A DNA stretch of 64,000 nt, taken from assembly GCF_018122655.1 (NCBI RefSeq), contig NZ_JAGRQC010000004.1, positions 434,001 to 498,000 on the forward strand, read 5' to 3'. The notes beneath the pieces are model-generated. The model was not told where the DNA came from and did not search any database. It saw nothing but the letters and a program-made list of their open reading frames with translations. How positions within the stretch are numbered: position 1 is the first letter of the stretch; every line of letters starts with the position of its first letter. Source of the DNA: Stakelama marina (GTDB lineage Bacteria > Pseudomonadota > Alphaproteobacteria > Sphingomonadales > Sphingomonadaceae). Shown piece by piece: positions 43,121-54,500 of this stretch. The position numbers were made by a program, and so were the translations under genes.

Positions 43121-43151
43121 AAAAACACCCGGGAAGTCGCCTCCCCGGGTG
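43121..43151 (-). terminator. Rho-independent terminator of the glnB-glnA operon
   Basis: On the minus strand, CACCCGGG (43151-43144) and CCCGGGTG (43133-43126) form a perfect 8-bp stem around a ten-base loop, followed by TTTTT (43125-43121). It lies 90 bases after the glnA stop, and separates glnA from the reductase remnant. Confidence 0.88.
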
Positions 43152-43240
43152 CCTGCTGTCCCATCCGGCTGATAGCCGGGCGGATATGAAGATTTGATGA
43201 TCCCCGGCCCGCCATATGGTCGGGCCGAAGGATCGCGCCG

Positions 43241-44653
43241 TCAGGCCGAGTAATACATGTCGTATTCGACCGGGCTCGGTGTCGTTTCGAAACGGATGAC
43301 GTCTTCCCATTTCAGTTCGGCATAGGCGTCGATCTGATCCTTGGTGAACACGTCGCCCTTGAGGAGGAATTCGTAATCTTCCTGCAGCGCGACGAGCGCT
43401 TCGCGGAGCGAACCGCACACGGTCGGCACATTGACCAGCTCGGCGGGCGGCAGATCGTAGAGATTCTTGTCCATCGCCTCGCCCGGATCGATCTTGTTCT
43501 GGATGCCGTCGAGGCCCGCCATCAGCAGCGCGGCATAGGCGAGATACGGATTCGCCATCGCGTCGGGGAAGCGGAATTCGACGCGCTTCGCCTTGGCGCC
43601 CGCGCCATAGGGAATGCGGCACGAAGCCGAACGGTTGCGGCTCGAATAGGCGAGCAGCACCGGCGCCTCGAACCCCGGGACCAGTCGCTTGTAGCTGTTG
43701 GTCGTCGGGTTGGTGAAGGCGTTGAGCGCGCGCGCATGCTTGATGACGCCGCCGATGAAGTGGAGGCAGGTTTCCGACAGGCCGGCATAGCCGTTGCCGG
43801 CGAACAGCGGTTCCTTGCCGCTCCAGATCGACATGTGCGTGTGCATACCCGATCCGTTGTCGTCCATGATCGGCTTCGGCATGAAGGTCGCGGTCTTGCC
43901 GTAGGCATGCGCGACCTGGTGCACGACATATTTGTAGATCTGCATCCGGTCGGCGGTCTGCGTCAGCGTGCCGAAGGTCAGGCCGAGTTCGTGCTGCGCG
44001 GCCGCAACCTCGTGATGGTGCTTGTCGCAGGGCAGGCCCATTTCGAGCATCGTCGAAACCATCTCGCCGCGGATGTCGACGGCGCTGTCGACCGGCGCGA
44101 CGGGGAAATAACCGCCCTTGGCGCGCGGACGGTGCGCCATGTTGCCGGCCTCGTACTGCTTACCCGAATTGGTCGGCAGTTCGACATCGTCGATCTGGAA
44201 ATAGCTGGTGTCGTAGCTGGTTTCGAAGCGGACATCGTCGAACATGAAGAATTCGGCTTCGGGTCCGACATAGATGGTGTCGCCGATGCCGGTATTGGTC
44301 AGATACGCCTCGGCGCGCTTCGCGGTCGAGCGCGGATCGCGGGCGTAAAGCTCACCGGTCGAGGGCTCGACCACATCGCAGAACAGGATCAGCATCGGGG
44401 TTGCCGAGAACGGATCGAGATACGGGCTTTCGAGGTCCGGCTTCAGGATCATGTCGGATTCGTTGATCGCCTTCCAGCCGGCGATCGAGGAACCGTCGAA
44501 CATCAGTCCGTCGGTCAGCTCGTCCTCGCCCAGCGCGCTGGCGACCATCGACAGGTGCTGCCACTTGCCCTTGGGGTCGGTGAAGCGGAGATCGACCCAC
44601 TCGACCTCGTTTTCTTTGATCATCTTCAGAATCTTGCCGGCATCATTAGCCAT
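43241..44653 (-). CDS. glnA: Glutamine synthetase type I
   Basis: A 470-aa dodecameric enzyme that makes glutamine from glutamate and ammonia with ATP, the entry point of nitrogen assimilation. Motifs: [17 protein letters not shown] (near residue 53), [13 protein letters not shown], the ATP site [16 protein letters not shown], and the adenylylation tyrosine in [10 protein letters not shown] (near 398). Length is typical of the regulated GSI-beta type. ATG at 44653 is chosen because it gives the normal start [13 protein letters not shown]. glnB lies 93 bases upstream and is likely in the same operon. Confidence 0.97.
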   Translation of the reverse strand: MANDAGKILKMIKENEVEWVDLRFTDPKGKWQHLSMVASALGEDELTDGLMFDGSSIAGWKAINESDMILKPDLESPYLDPFSATPMLILFCDVVEPSTGELYARDPRSTAKRAEAYLTNTGIGDTIYVGPEAEFFMFDDVRFETSYDTSYFQIDDVELPTNSGKQYEAGNMAHRPRAKGGYFPVAPVDSAVDIRGEMVSTMLEMGLPCDKHHHEVAAAQHELGLTFGTLTQTADRMQIYKYVVHQVAHAYGKTATFMPKPIMDDNGSGMHTHMSIWSGKEPLFAGNGYAGLSETCLHFIGGVIKHARALNAFTNPTTNSYKRLVPGFEAPVLLAYSSRNRSASCRIPYGAGAKAKRVEFRFPDAMANPYLAYAALLMAGLDGIQNKIDPGEAMDKNLYDLPPAELVNVPTVCGSLREALVALQEDYEFLLKGDVFTKDQIDAYAELKWEDVIRFETTPSPVEYDMYYSA

Positions 44654-44746
44654 GGAAGAAAGCCTTTCGTGTTGGAACAAGTGGGGCGCGAATCACGCAA
44701 TCATATTACCAGACGCGCGCGATTTTCACGCGAATGCTGCGCTGCG

Positions 44747-45961
<1,215 letters not shown>

Positions 45962-45971
<10 letters not shown>

Positions 45972-46789
45972 GGCGGCTTGGTATAGCCCTTGGGGCTGGT
46001 GGTGAAGATCTCGCAGCCGTCCTCGGTGATGCCGATCGAATGTTCGAACTGCGCCGACAGCGACCGGTCGCGCGTCACCGCCGTCCAGCCATCGTCGAGC
46101 AGCTTCACATCGGCGCGGCCGATATTGATCATCGGCTCGATGGTGAAGATCATGCCGGGCCTGAGTTCGGGGCCGGTGCCGGGGCGGCCGACATGCACCA
46201 CCTCGGGCGCGTCGTGGAAAAGCTGGCCGACGCCATGCCCGCAGAAATCGCGGACAACGCCGTAGCGGTGCCGTTCGGCATGTTGCTGGATGGCATGGCT
46301 GACATCGCCCAGATGGTTGCCCGGTTTCGCCTGTTCGATGCCGAGCATCAGGCAGTCATAGGTGACCTCGACCAGGCGGCGCGCCTTCAGCGGCACGTTG
46401 CCCGCCAGATACATGCGGCTCGAATCGCCGTGCCAGCCATCGACGATCGGCGTCACGTCGATATTGACGATGTCACCGTCCTTGATCTGCCGGTCAGAGG
46501 GGATGCCGTGGCACACGACATGGTTGATCGAGATGCAGCTCGAATGCGTATAGCCGCGATAGCCGAGCGTTGCCGGAACGGCGCCTGCATCGACGATCAT
46601 CTTGTGGATGAAATCGTCGAGCTCCTGCGTCGTCACCCCGGGCACGACATGCGGCGTCACCGCGTCGAGGATTTCGGCCACCAGCCGCCCGGCCTTGCGC
46701 ATGCCGGCGAATCCGGCTTCGTCATGGAGCTTGATCGCGCCCGTCCGGGCGAGCGGCGTGTCGGCATTGGTCGCTATATATTCGGTCAT
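45962..46789 (-). CDS. map: Methionine aminopeptidase type I
   Basis: A 275-aa metalloenzyme removing N-terminal methionine from nascent proteins. Metal ligands: Asp in NIDVTPIVDGWHGDSSRM, His in FCGHGVGQLFHD, Glu in FTIEPMINIG and Glu in FEHSIGITEDG. The substrate histidine is in INHVVCHGIP. The protein is a type I enzyme with a short N-terminal extension of about 25 residues. ATG at 46789 (MTEYIATNADTPLARTG) resembles the usual start; one at 46798 adds three residues, and neither has a clear ribosome site. Confidence 0.96.
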
Positions 46790-46854
46790 GCGCGCCATAT
46801 AGCGAGCCGATCCGCGCTTTGCGAGGGCGGTTCGCTGGGCTATGCCGCATCGCC

Positions 46855-47610
46855 ATGGCGGAACGTATCTGGACAGCGGCCCTGGTGGTCATCGGCGACG
46901 AAATCCTTTCCGGCCGGACGCAGGACAGGAATGTCGCGCAGATCGCGGTGTGGTTGAACGCGCAGGGCATAAGGCTGGCCGAGGTCCGCGTGGTCGCCGA
47001 CCGCGAGGAAGCGATCGTCGAGGCGGTCAACGCGTTGAGGGCGCGCAACGATTATCTGTTCACCACCGGCGGCATCGGCCCGACGCATGACGACATTACC
47101 GTCGATGCGATCGCCAAGGCACTCGGCGTCGAGGTCATCGTGCACCCGGAGGCGCGCGCGGTGCTCGAGAAGCATTACGCCACGCGCGGCGGACTGACCG
47201 AGGCGCGGCTGCGCATGGCGCGGGTGCCGGAGGGTGCCGAACTGATTCCCAACCGCATGTCGGGCGCGCCGGGCATCCGCCACGGCAGCATCTTCATCCT
47301 GGCGGGCGTGCCGCATATCACCGCGGGAATGCTCGACGCGCTGACCGGAACGCTGGAAGGCGGCGCGCCGCTGGTGTCGCGCACGATCGGCTGCTGGGTC
47401 GCCGAAAGCGAGGTTGCCGATCTGTTGCGCAAGGCCGAGCGCGACCATCCCGGCGTGGCGATCGGCAGCTATCCCTTTTTCCGAGAAGGCAGGGTGGGAG
47501 CCAATTTCGTTGTCCGCGCGACCGAAACGGATGCGATCGATGCCTGCGTGTCGAGCCTCGTTTCCGCGCTGGAAGGCGAGGGGCGCACCGTGGTCGACGG
47601 CGGCATCTGA
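46855..47610 (+). CDS. CinA-like molybdopterin-binding domain protein
   Basis: A 251-aa protein of the CinA N-terminal (MoaB/Mog-like) family. The domain includes VVIGDEILSGRTQDRNVAQ (near residue 11), FTTGGIGPTHDDITVDAIAK (about 67-86) and ILAGVPHITAGMLDAL. It lacks the C-terminal nicotinamide-nucleotide amidase domain, so it is a one-domain form. Such proteins may be ADP-ribose or coenzyme-related pyrophosphatases; competence and damage are historical labels. It is divergent from map with 65 bases between. Confidence 0.87.
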   Translation: MAERIWTAALVVIGDEILSGRTQDRNVAQIAVWLNAQGIRLAEVRVVADREEAIVEAVNALRARNDYLFTTGGIGPTHDDITVDAIAKALGVEVIVHPEARAVLEKHYATRGGLTEARLRMARVPEGAELIPNRMSGAPGIRHGSIFILAGVPHITAGMLDALTGTLEGGAPLVSRTIGCWVAESEVADLLRKAERDHPGVAIGSYPFFREGRVGANFVVRATETDAIDACVSSLVSALEGEGRTVVDGGI

Positions 47611-47620
47611 GCCCCGCGCA

Positions 47621-48397
47621 TCAGCGTTCGACGATCGCGCGCGCGTCCTGGCGGAAGCTGCGACCGACCGGCAGTTCGGTGCCATCCTCCAGTGTGACGA
47701 CATAGCTGCCGGTAACGCGCCTTCTCAGCCCGACGACCCGGTCGCGATCGACGATATAGGACCGGTGAATGCGGACATAGCGATCGGGATCGAGCCGTGT
47801 CAGCAACGTGCTGATCGGCTCGCGGTGGAGGTGATCGTGATCGCCCATCTGCAGCCGGACATACTCGCCCTCCGCCTGCACGAATATGACGGCATCGAGA
47901 TCGACACGCACCATTTCGCCCCGCCGCGTGACCCATAGGTGCCGGTCGCGGCGGATATGCGTCTGCCGCTCCTCGCGCAGGCGGTGGAGCTGTTCGCCGA
48001 TCGCAACCAGCCGTTCACGAGCGCTGCGGTCCTCGATCGCCTGACGGACGCGCTCGATCGCGGTTTCGAGGCGGCCGATGCGGACCGGCTTGGTCAGGAA
48101 ATCGATCGCGCCGGTGTCGAACGCATGGGCGGCGAATTCAGGATAGGCGGTGACGAAAACGACGAGCGGCGCCGCCGATTCGCGGCGGAGCAGCTCCTCG
48201 ACCACGTCGAAGCCGTCGAGCCCGGGCATTTCGACATCGAGGAAAACGATGTCGGGTTCCTGTCGCTCGACCGCGGCCAGCGTTTCATCGCCATTGCCCG
48301 CCGTTGCAGCGATTTCGATATCGGGCAGGCGCCCGACCAGATCCGCGAGCCTGTCGAGCGCGAGCGGTTCATCGTCGCTCAAGACCGCGCGCAGCAT
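47621..48397 (-). CDS. LytTR family response regulator
   Basis: A 258-aa two-component regulator. The receiver domain (about residues 1-125) has the acidic pocket SDDEP and the phosphorylated Asp54 in FLDVEMPGLDG, and Lys in TKPVR. The LytTR DNA-binding domain (about 155-255) carries VIFVQAEGEYVRLQMGDH, then VRIHRSYIVDRDRVVGLRRR. LytTR regulators bind paired direct repeats. It follows the kinase gene by three bases, so they are one operon. The neighbouring TonB-like gene may be its target. Confidence 0.94.
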   Translation of the reverse strand: MLRAVLSDDEPLALDRLADLVGRLPDIEIAATAGNGDETLAAVERQEPDIVFLDVEMPGLDGFDVVEELLRRESAAPLVVFVTAYPEFAAHAFDTGAIDFLTKPVRIGRLETAIERVRQAIEDRSARERLVAIGEQLHRLREERQTHIRRDRHLWVTRRGEMVRVDLDAVIFVQAEGEYVRLQMGDHDHLHREPISTLLTRLDPDRYVRIHRSYIVDRDRVVGLRRRVTGSYVVTLEDGTELPVGRSFRQDARAIVER

Positions 48398-48400
48398 GGC

Positions 48401-49483
48401 CTATTCCTCCTTCCTCTCGCACAGCGGGATAGAGATGTCGGCGGTGAAAGAGCCGTCGACCGTGCGATAGGTGCGAAATCCCGCCTCCGCACCGAACGCC
48501 GCGGTGAGCCGCGCCTGTACATTGGCTAGCCCGACACCCGTTCCCCTTGGCTCTATAACACTGCCGTCGCCGCTCGAATTGCGAACCGACAGCCGCAGCC
48601 GTCCTTCGGCGACCGTCGCCGAGATGACGAGCAGGATAGGTACCCGACTGGTGGCAACGGCGTAGCGAATGACGTTTTCGACCAGCGGTTGCAGGATCAG
48701 GCTGGGTACCAGCGCCCGCCCGGCATCGGCGGGAATGTCGAATTCGATGCGGAGACGGTCGGCAAACCGCACCGATTCGATGCTCAGATAGAGCGACTGC
48801 AACTCGATCTCGCGCGACAAGGGAATCATGTCCTGCGGATCGAGCGATAGCGATGCGCGCAGGAAATCGGACAAATTCTCGACCATCTTCTCGGCAGTAT
48901 CGATGTCGCGCCGTCCGATCAGCGCGACGACCGAATTCAGCGTGTTGAACATGAAGTGCGGGTTGAGCTGGTATCGCAGCGCCCGCATCTGGGCGCTGTC
49001 GGCTTCCCGGCGGAGCTGCGCGATACGGCGTTCGCGTTCGCTGGCCTGCTGGCTGAACGACAGGACGAGCAGGAACCCGGCGAGCGCGGCATAGGACCAG
49101 AACCAGTGCGCGACCGCCATGAAATAGCTGGCGACATCGGCATTGGCGCGGTTGAGCTCACGCATGAACAGGTCGAAGACGAGGAAGTTTCCGGCCGCGT
49201 GGAGCAGGCAGCCGACAAGCGCGAGCAAGATCGCGGTGCCAAGCTGCCAGCGCGCCGACCAGCCCCGTACCGCGCGCAGAACATACGCCATCGCGAATGC
49301 CAGCGCGATGCCGATAAGCGTCACGCATGCCCGGGCGACAAGGAAGGAGCCGCCCTCATCGGGTTTGACGAGCAGGCGCTGCGCGGTCAGCAGACCGTAT
49401 TGCGCCAGCCAGAAGAGCAGGATCGTCCACGCCGTGCCGGCGGACGACGACAAGAAACGCGACCGGTTCATCGCGAAAGCCAT
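48401..49483 (-). CDS. LytS/AlgZ-type sensor histidine kinase
   Basis: A 360-aa membrane kinase. It has four predicted spans (about residues 20-140), then the His_kinase domain with His176 in YQLNPHFMFNTLNSVVALIG. The ATP-binding part has VPSLILQPLVENVIRYAVAT (N box) and GTGVGLANVQARL (G box). No extra sensing domain is seen, so signal detection is probably in the membrane. ATG at 49483 is chosen; one at 49471 gives four fewer residues and a longer reading is less natural. The regulator gene follows directly. Confidence 0.92.
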   Translation of the reverse strand: MAFAMNRSRFLSSSAGTAWTILLFWLAQYGLLTAQRLLVKPDEGGSFLVARACVTLIGIALAFAMAYVLRAVRGWSARWQLGTAILLALVGCLLHAAGNFLVFDLFMRELNRANADVASYFMAVAHWFWSYAALAGFLLVLSFSQQASERERRIAQLRREADSAQMRALRYQLNPHFMFNTLNSVVALIGRRDIDTAEKMVENLSDFLRASLSLDPQDMIPLSREIELQSLYLSIESVRFADRLRIEFDIPADAGRALVPSLILQPLVENVIRYAVATSRVPILLVISATVAEGRLRLSVRNSSGDGSVIEPRGTGVGLANVQARLTAAFGAEAGFRTYRTVDGSFTADISIPLCERKEE

Positions 49484-49956
49484 GGCGTATCGTGCGCCCG
49501 AACCGGGTGCCGGGCAATATAGGGGAAGCCGCATTGCGGCACGGCTTCGCGAAGGACGCTCCTGTTCATTTGCCGTTCATCGCGCCGATCAGGCCGCGGC
49601 ACATACACAATGTCGCGAGTTGGCCATCTCGCGCTGCGACCGAGCCGGCGTGCGATGAACGTCTCGCCCGATGCGACGAACGTCCCGTCAAGCGAGATTA
49701 TTCGGAACGGAGTCCGGGCACCGCCCGCCGACAGTGTCGTTCATGGGCGACGGGAGGATGGTGCGGTCGCCGGTTGCTTGCTGGTAGCGTGTCGATGCAC
49801 GCGGATCGTCGGGCGAGGCCAGCGCCCTAGGATGGTCGGAGAAGTTCCTGCCGCGGCCGCGGTACGGGATTTCCCAGGCAGAATCGCAGCGACGACGCGA
49901 ATCCGTCGCGCCGCCGGACACTGCTTCGCCGACCATCAGGATCGGGAGACCGCATC
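49484..49956. other. 473-bp intergenic region
   Basis: Between the divergent kinase and TonB-like genes there is no supported gene. Frames seen here are arginine- and proline-rich shadows. The region contains a short inverted repeat CGCGAG/CTCGCG near 49615-49635 and a longer pair described separately at 49832-49936. As LytTR regulators bind upstream DNA, this is the natural place for their sites, but I could not recognise one by eye. Confidence 0.6.
49832..49936. repeat. Inverted repeat in the leader of the TonB-like gene
   Basis: ATGGTCGGAGAAG (49832-49844) and CTTCGCCGACCAT (49924-49936) match as inverted arms in 12 of 13 positions, about 79 bases apart. The second arm ends 20 bases before the ATG at 49957. 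The arms could form the base stem of a folded leader, or be two operator halves. Confidence 0.5.
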
Positions 49957-50481
49957 ATGAAGACGATCACGACATTCGCTATAGCCAGCGGGCTGCTGCT
50001 TGCGGTTCCAGGCCACGCCCAAAATACCCAGAATCCCGAATTCGACGTCACGGCGCCGACGCTGACCATCGAGCGCTGGTCCAAGGGCATTACGCGGAAG
50101 CTCAATCGCAACCTCGATTATCCAGTTCGCTTCCACCAGGCGGGCGGCTTTCATCAACCGAGCGAAGGCGTTGTGCGAGTGAACTTCCGGTGTACCGAGA
50201 CGGGTGCGCCGACCGCGATCACGCTGGCGAAATCGTCGGGCCACCGCGAACTCGACCGCGCGGCGATGGCTGCGGTGCAGCGGATCAAGACCCTGCATCC
50301 GCTACCGGCCGGGATCGGTGCCGGGCAGCGTTATCAGGCACTGCTGCTCTTTGCGCTCGATCAGCAGAGCCACGACCGGCAGCTCGCGAAACTGCAACAA
50401 GAGGCCGACCGCCGCAATGCCGCGCTGGGCCAGCCCGCAGAACGCGTCGCGATGGGGATCAGCATCGTCCCCGATGCGTAA
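49957..50481 (+). CDS. TonB C-terminal-domain-like exported protein
   Basis: A 174-aa protein with a cleavable signal peptide (about residues 1-22, ending GHAQ) and a TonB C-terminal-like fold (about 35-150: GVVRVNFRCTETGAPTAITL, then SSGHRELDRAAMAAVQRIK). It lacks the N-terminal anchor and the proline spacer of a full TonB, so the domain is free in the periplasm. A role near TonB receptors or as an envelope sensor is inferred. A LytTR two-component pair is divergent from it. The C-terminal coiled part reads KLQQEADRRNAALGQPAERV. Confidence 0.8.
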   Translation: MKTITTFAIASGLLLAVPGHAQNTQNPEFDVTAPTLTIERWSKGITRKLNRNLDYPVRFHQAGGFHQPSEGVVRVNFRCTETGAPTAITLAKSSGHRELDRAAMAAVQRIKTLHPLPAGIGAGQRYQALLLFALDQQSHDRQLAKLQQEADRRNAALGQPAERVAMGISIVPDA

Positions 50482-50566
50482 GCGGAACCGAAGCGCATGC
50501 CGGAATATCGAGGCCGTGTCGGACACCGCCGTCCGACGCGGCCTTGTTGCGGATAGGGTGGGGAAC

Positions 50567-50640
50567 TGGAGCGGGCGAGGGGAATCGAACCCCCGTCTTA
50601 AGCTTGGGAAGCTTCTGCTCTACCATTGAGCTACGCCCGC
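50567..50640 (-). tRNA. tRNA-Gly (anticodon CCC)
   Basis: Read on the minus strand, the 74-nt gene starts GCGGGCGTAGCTCAATGGTA (D arm) and ends GCCCGCTCCA with the CCA encoded. The acceptor stem GCGGGCG pairs with CGCCCGC, the T arm GGGGGTTCGATTCCCC is standard, and the anticodon loop TTCCCAA puts CCC at positions 34-36, decoding GGG. It stands alone between the TonB-like gene and a phosphoesterase gene. Confidence 0.96.
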
Positions 50641-50751
50641 GAACCGCGCGGAATTGCTTGCGTTGCGCGGTTTTGTCAAGCGGTAACGGAAATCGGGAAC
50701 CCGGGCGGGCATCGCGATGTTCGACATCGTGTAGCCTTGCCGGGAGAGCCG

Positions 50752-51477
50752 ATGCCGCGCCTGTTTCATGTCAGCGATATCCATTTCGGGGCAGAGGACC
50801 GCGCCGCGCTCGACTGGTTCGCCCAGACGGTGCGTGACGAGCAACCCGATGCGCTGATCGTGACCGGTGACCTGACGATGCGCGCCCGGCGGCGCGAGTT
50901 CGAGGCGGCGGCCGATTGGCTGCTCTCGCTCGACCGGCCGATGACGGTAGAGGTGGGCAATCACGACCTGCCGTATTTCAATCCGCTGCGGCGACTGTTT
51001 TCACCCTATCGGCGATACCGCGCGGTGGAACGCGCGATCGAACGCCCGCTTGAATTGCCCGGCGTTGCGGTCGTTCCGCTGAAAACCACGGCGCGTTTCC
51101 AGTGGCGGCTCAACTGGTCGAAGGGTCATGTCAGTCGCCGGAGCCTGAAGCGGACATTGCGGCTGATCGAAGAAGCATCGTCTGCCAAGGTTCTGCTGGT
51201 GGCGGCGCATCATCCGCTTGTCGAGCCCGGCACGGCGGCGACGTCGAAGACGCGCCATGGCCCCCGGGCGCTGCGGATGCTGGCAGAGGCGGGGGCCGAT
51301 GCCGTGCTGACGGGGCATGTCCATGATCCGTTCGACATTGCGCACGATGCCACAGACCGTTCGGTGCGGCTGATCGGCGCGGGAACCTTGTCCGAACGAA
51401 CACGAATGTCGCGCCCCTCGTTCAACCAGATCGATATAAGCGGCGGTGAAATCGAGGTCAGTTGCCGCGTGATGTAG
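50752..51477 (+). CDS. Metallophosphoesterase
   Basis: A 241-aa calcineurin-like phosphoesterase with all family motifs: SDIHFG (residues 8-13), VTGDLTM (near 40), VGNHDL (near 67), AHHPLVEPG and GHVHDPF. These bind two metal ions. Substrates range from cyclic nucleotides to lipid head groups and cannot be told here. No signal peptide or membrane segment is seen, so it is likely cytoplasmic. ATG at 50752 follows GGGAGAG; upstream sequence is the tRNA gene region. Confidence 0.9.
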   Translation: MPRLFHVSDIHFGAEDRAALDWFAQTVRDEQPDALIVTGDLTMRARRREFEAAADWLLSLDRPMTVEVGNHDLPYFNPLRRLFSPYRRYRAVERAIERPLELPGVAVVPLKTTARFQWRLNWSKGHVSRRSLKRTLRLIEEASSAKVLLVAAHHPLVEPGTAATSKTRHGPRALRMLAEAGADAVLTGHVHDPFDIAHDATDRSVRLIGAGTLSERTRMSRPSFNQIDISGGEIEVSCRVM

Positions 51478-51489
51478 CCGCACTTCACG

Positions 51490-51518
51490 AAAAAGGGCGG
51501 CCCGTCGCCGGACCGCCC
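51490..51518 (-). terminator. Rho-independent terminator of the autotransporter gene
   Basis: On the minus strand, GGGCGG (51518-51513) pairs with CCGCCC (51500-51495), with more G-C pairs inside the loop, and TTTTT follows at 51494-51490. It is 27 bases beyond the autotransporter stop. The sequence is nearly the same as the terminator at 55146. Confidence 0.85.
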
Positions 51519-51544
51519 CAATCGATTTCACGTCGGCGCCTTCC

Positions 51545-54500
51545 TTAGAAGTGGAAGGTCACCGTGCCGCGATAGCTTTGATAGGACAGATCGTCGCGCG
51601 CGACAGTGGTATCCGCCGCAAGCGAAATGTCGAAACCGTTGCCGGCATAGCCGACGCCACCGCTGACTTCGCCGTAATCCTGATCATGTCCCGGAAGCGC
51701 GAAGATCGCGTTGGGACCGATGCCGCCGACGAAATTGGCGCCGAATGCGGCGGGCTTGTCACGGAAATCGTGGACATAGGTCGCGTTGAGGAACGGCTTG
51801 AACATGCCGCGCCCGGTCAGGTTGATGCCCGCGCGACCCTGGACGCTGTCGTAATTGCCCAAGGCATATTGCAGCGCCGGGCCACCACCCTGTTCGGCGA
51901 CCGGTGTGAAGCCGATATGGCTGGCGCGAAATGCCACCCGCGGAGTGATATCGAACGACCCCGTGCCGAACACCTTGCCGAGGCCGACTTCCGAGGTGAA
52001 CACGAACGCCCGGTCGCGCCCGGTGATCGAATAGTTCGTCCCGCCCGCGCTGACCTGACGCGTCGTCCGGGTGTCGAACGCGCCCGCGCTCATCTGCGCA
52101 TCGAAGCGGATGCCGCCACCATAGTTGTACACGGTGTAGAGCGTGCCCTGATACAGGTCGCCCTTCGCCGAATGCGTCGCGACCGGCGTCATGCCGTCGA
52201 GGCTGGTGTAGGAAAAGGCCAGGCCGATCGCGCCATTGGCATCGATCGCCTTTTCCAGACCGCCGGCGATGAAATAGCCGTCGAACGTGTCGCGGCCCGC
52301 CATCGTCGTTGCCGGCATGCCCGCACTGTCGCCGTCGATATAACCGCCGGCAAGGAAGCCGCTGACATCATCGGGGAGCACGCCGCTCCGCTCTACGGTT
52401 TCGGCGCCGGTGCCGCCTGCGAGCGAGGTGGCCGTCATCGGGTTGGTCGCCGCTGCCGATGCGAGCGCGACAGGCTGGCCGTACATCGCAAGCGATCCAC
52501 CCATATCGCCGCTGCCGATCTGATTGATGCGGTTGCGGATGAACCGGTTGGCGGTTTCGACCGCGGTCGTGCCCATGCCCTGCTTCACCGCCTGGGTACG
52601 CGGAGCGAAGGTTTCGAGGGTCGCCTGGATCGTCGCCGCGTTCTGGATATCGAGCGGGCCGTAGAGATCGGCATAGCGATCATATTGCGACCGGTTCTGG
52701 TCGAGCAGCCGGGCAAAGGCGAGCTGCGTCGAAGAAGACCGATCGACCACGCTGACATAGCTGCCGGCGACGATTTCCATCGTGACGGCATTGGGGCCGT
52801 AAGACAGTTCGGGGCGCAGGATAGCGCTGAGGTCAGACGTCGTGAACGTGCCGTCATATCCAGCCTCGGCGGTCAGGATCGTATAGCTGTACCCGTCGCG
52901 AAGCAGCGTCCCATCGGTCGGCGAGAACATCACCGTTCCGCCGATGCTGGCAAGGCCATCGGTGGGGTCGCCATTGGCGTCCACGCCCGTGCTGTGCACC
53001 GCAATCCGGTCGGAAACCCCGTCGGTGCCCAGATCGACGGCATAGCCGCTGGCCGAGGTCAGGATCACGTTGCCGTTGAAATCGAGCGTGCCGACCGTGC
53101 CCACCGATCCGGGGGCGACCAGGCCCATCAGATTGGTGAAATAGGGCACGTTCAGCGTGCCGCTGCCCGACAGCATGCCTGTCATCAGGAAATAATCGCC
53201 GTTGCTCGACAATGTGCCGTCGACATTCATCGACCCGGCCAGCTGGTTGATGTCGGTCAGGCTGGTCAGCGATCCGTTGCCGGTGATGTCGAGCGCGGTC
53301 TCGCCGCCCATCAGCGAAAGCTTGTCGATCGTCACACCGGTATCGAGCGTGGTGGTTCCTGCCGCCGCGAGTGTTACGTCGAAATAGCGGGCGTTTACGA
53401 TGGTGGTGGCGCCGGTGTCGGGATCGATGATGACCTGGGGGTCGATATTGTCCGGTACATATCCCGTCGCACCGGGCAGGCCGTTGGCGAGCGTCGGATC
53501 GGGCAGCGCGTCGGGCGTTCCACCGGCGGGAGCCGGATCGCCGGCGAGCAGAACATTGCCGTCATAATCGACATAGTCGCCGGTCGCGAGGTCGTAGCAA
53601 TATGCGCCGTTGCAGATCTGGCCGAATTTGGACCCGTCTCCGGCCGTGCCGGCACCTGCCGTTGAAGGAACGCCGTTCACCAGGTCGCCATTGGCGTCGA
53701 TGATGCGGAAATTCGGATCGAGCGCGGTCACCCAGTGATCGGGATCGCTCCACATTCCATCCCCGGCCTTGGACTGCGTATAGCGATAGGGACTGTTGGC
53801 GACGATCCAGTCCCAGAACAGATAAAGCGGCTGGTAGAAGCTTTCGGTGCCGTAGCTCGAAAAGGGCTGGGGGCCGAAAAAGCGCGATCCGCCCGACAGG
53901 ACGCCGATAACCAGTTCCTCGGCATAGGTCTGATCGAGGATCAGCGGCCCGCCCGAATCGCCGCCCGCCGTCGATCCTTCCGGATTGCGGGCGTCATCCT
54001 TGAAAAGATTGAAATCAAATGGATTTGCCCTCGCGGGATCGTCGAAATCGAGCTGATACAGATTCTGTGGAAGGTTCGGGTCGTTCGCTCCCGGCGGGCC
54101 GAACAGGAAGTTGTCACGATCGTTGAACGAACCGAGGATGCCGATCATGTTCTCCGCGGCGCGGCGTCGGAAATCGACGCCGTAGATCGCGCCGGTGTCG
54201 CCATAGCCGGACGCGCCATAGCCGTTGACGCGGACGTGGTAGCCGGTGCCATCAACCGAATCGATCGTATTGGGCGCGGGCAGCGGCGAGAAGAGCAGCG
54301 CCCAGGTCGGAACGTTTGTGGCCGGCGTGTCCAGCGAGGCGATCGCGATGTCGCCTTCCAGAAAGCCAAGGCCTTCGGGCCGGGCCACCGAAGCGGGATT
54401 ATAAAGTATCTGGTTGACGTTGTAGACATACGAATCGGGCACCGAATTGAAGCCCGAATTGACCCAGTCGATAAATCCTCCAAGCGCATCTGCCTTGAAG

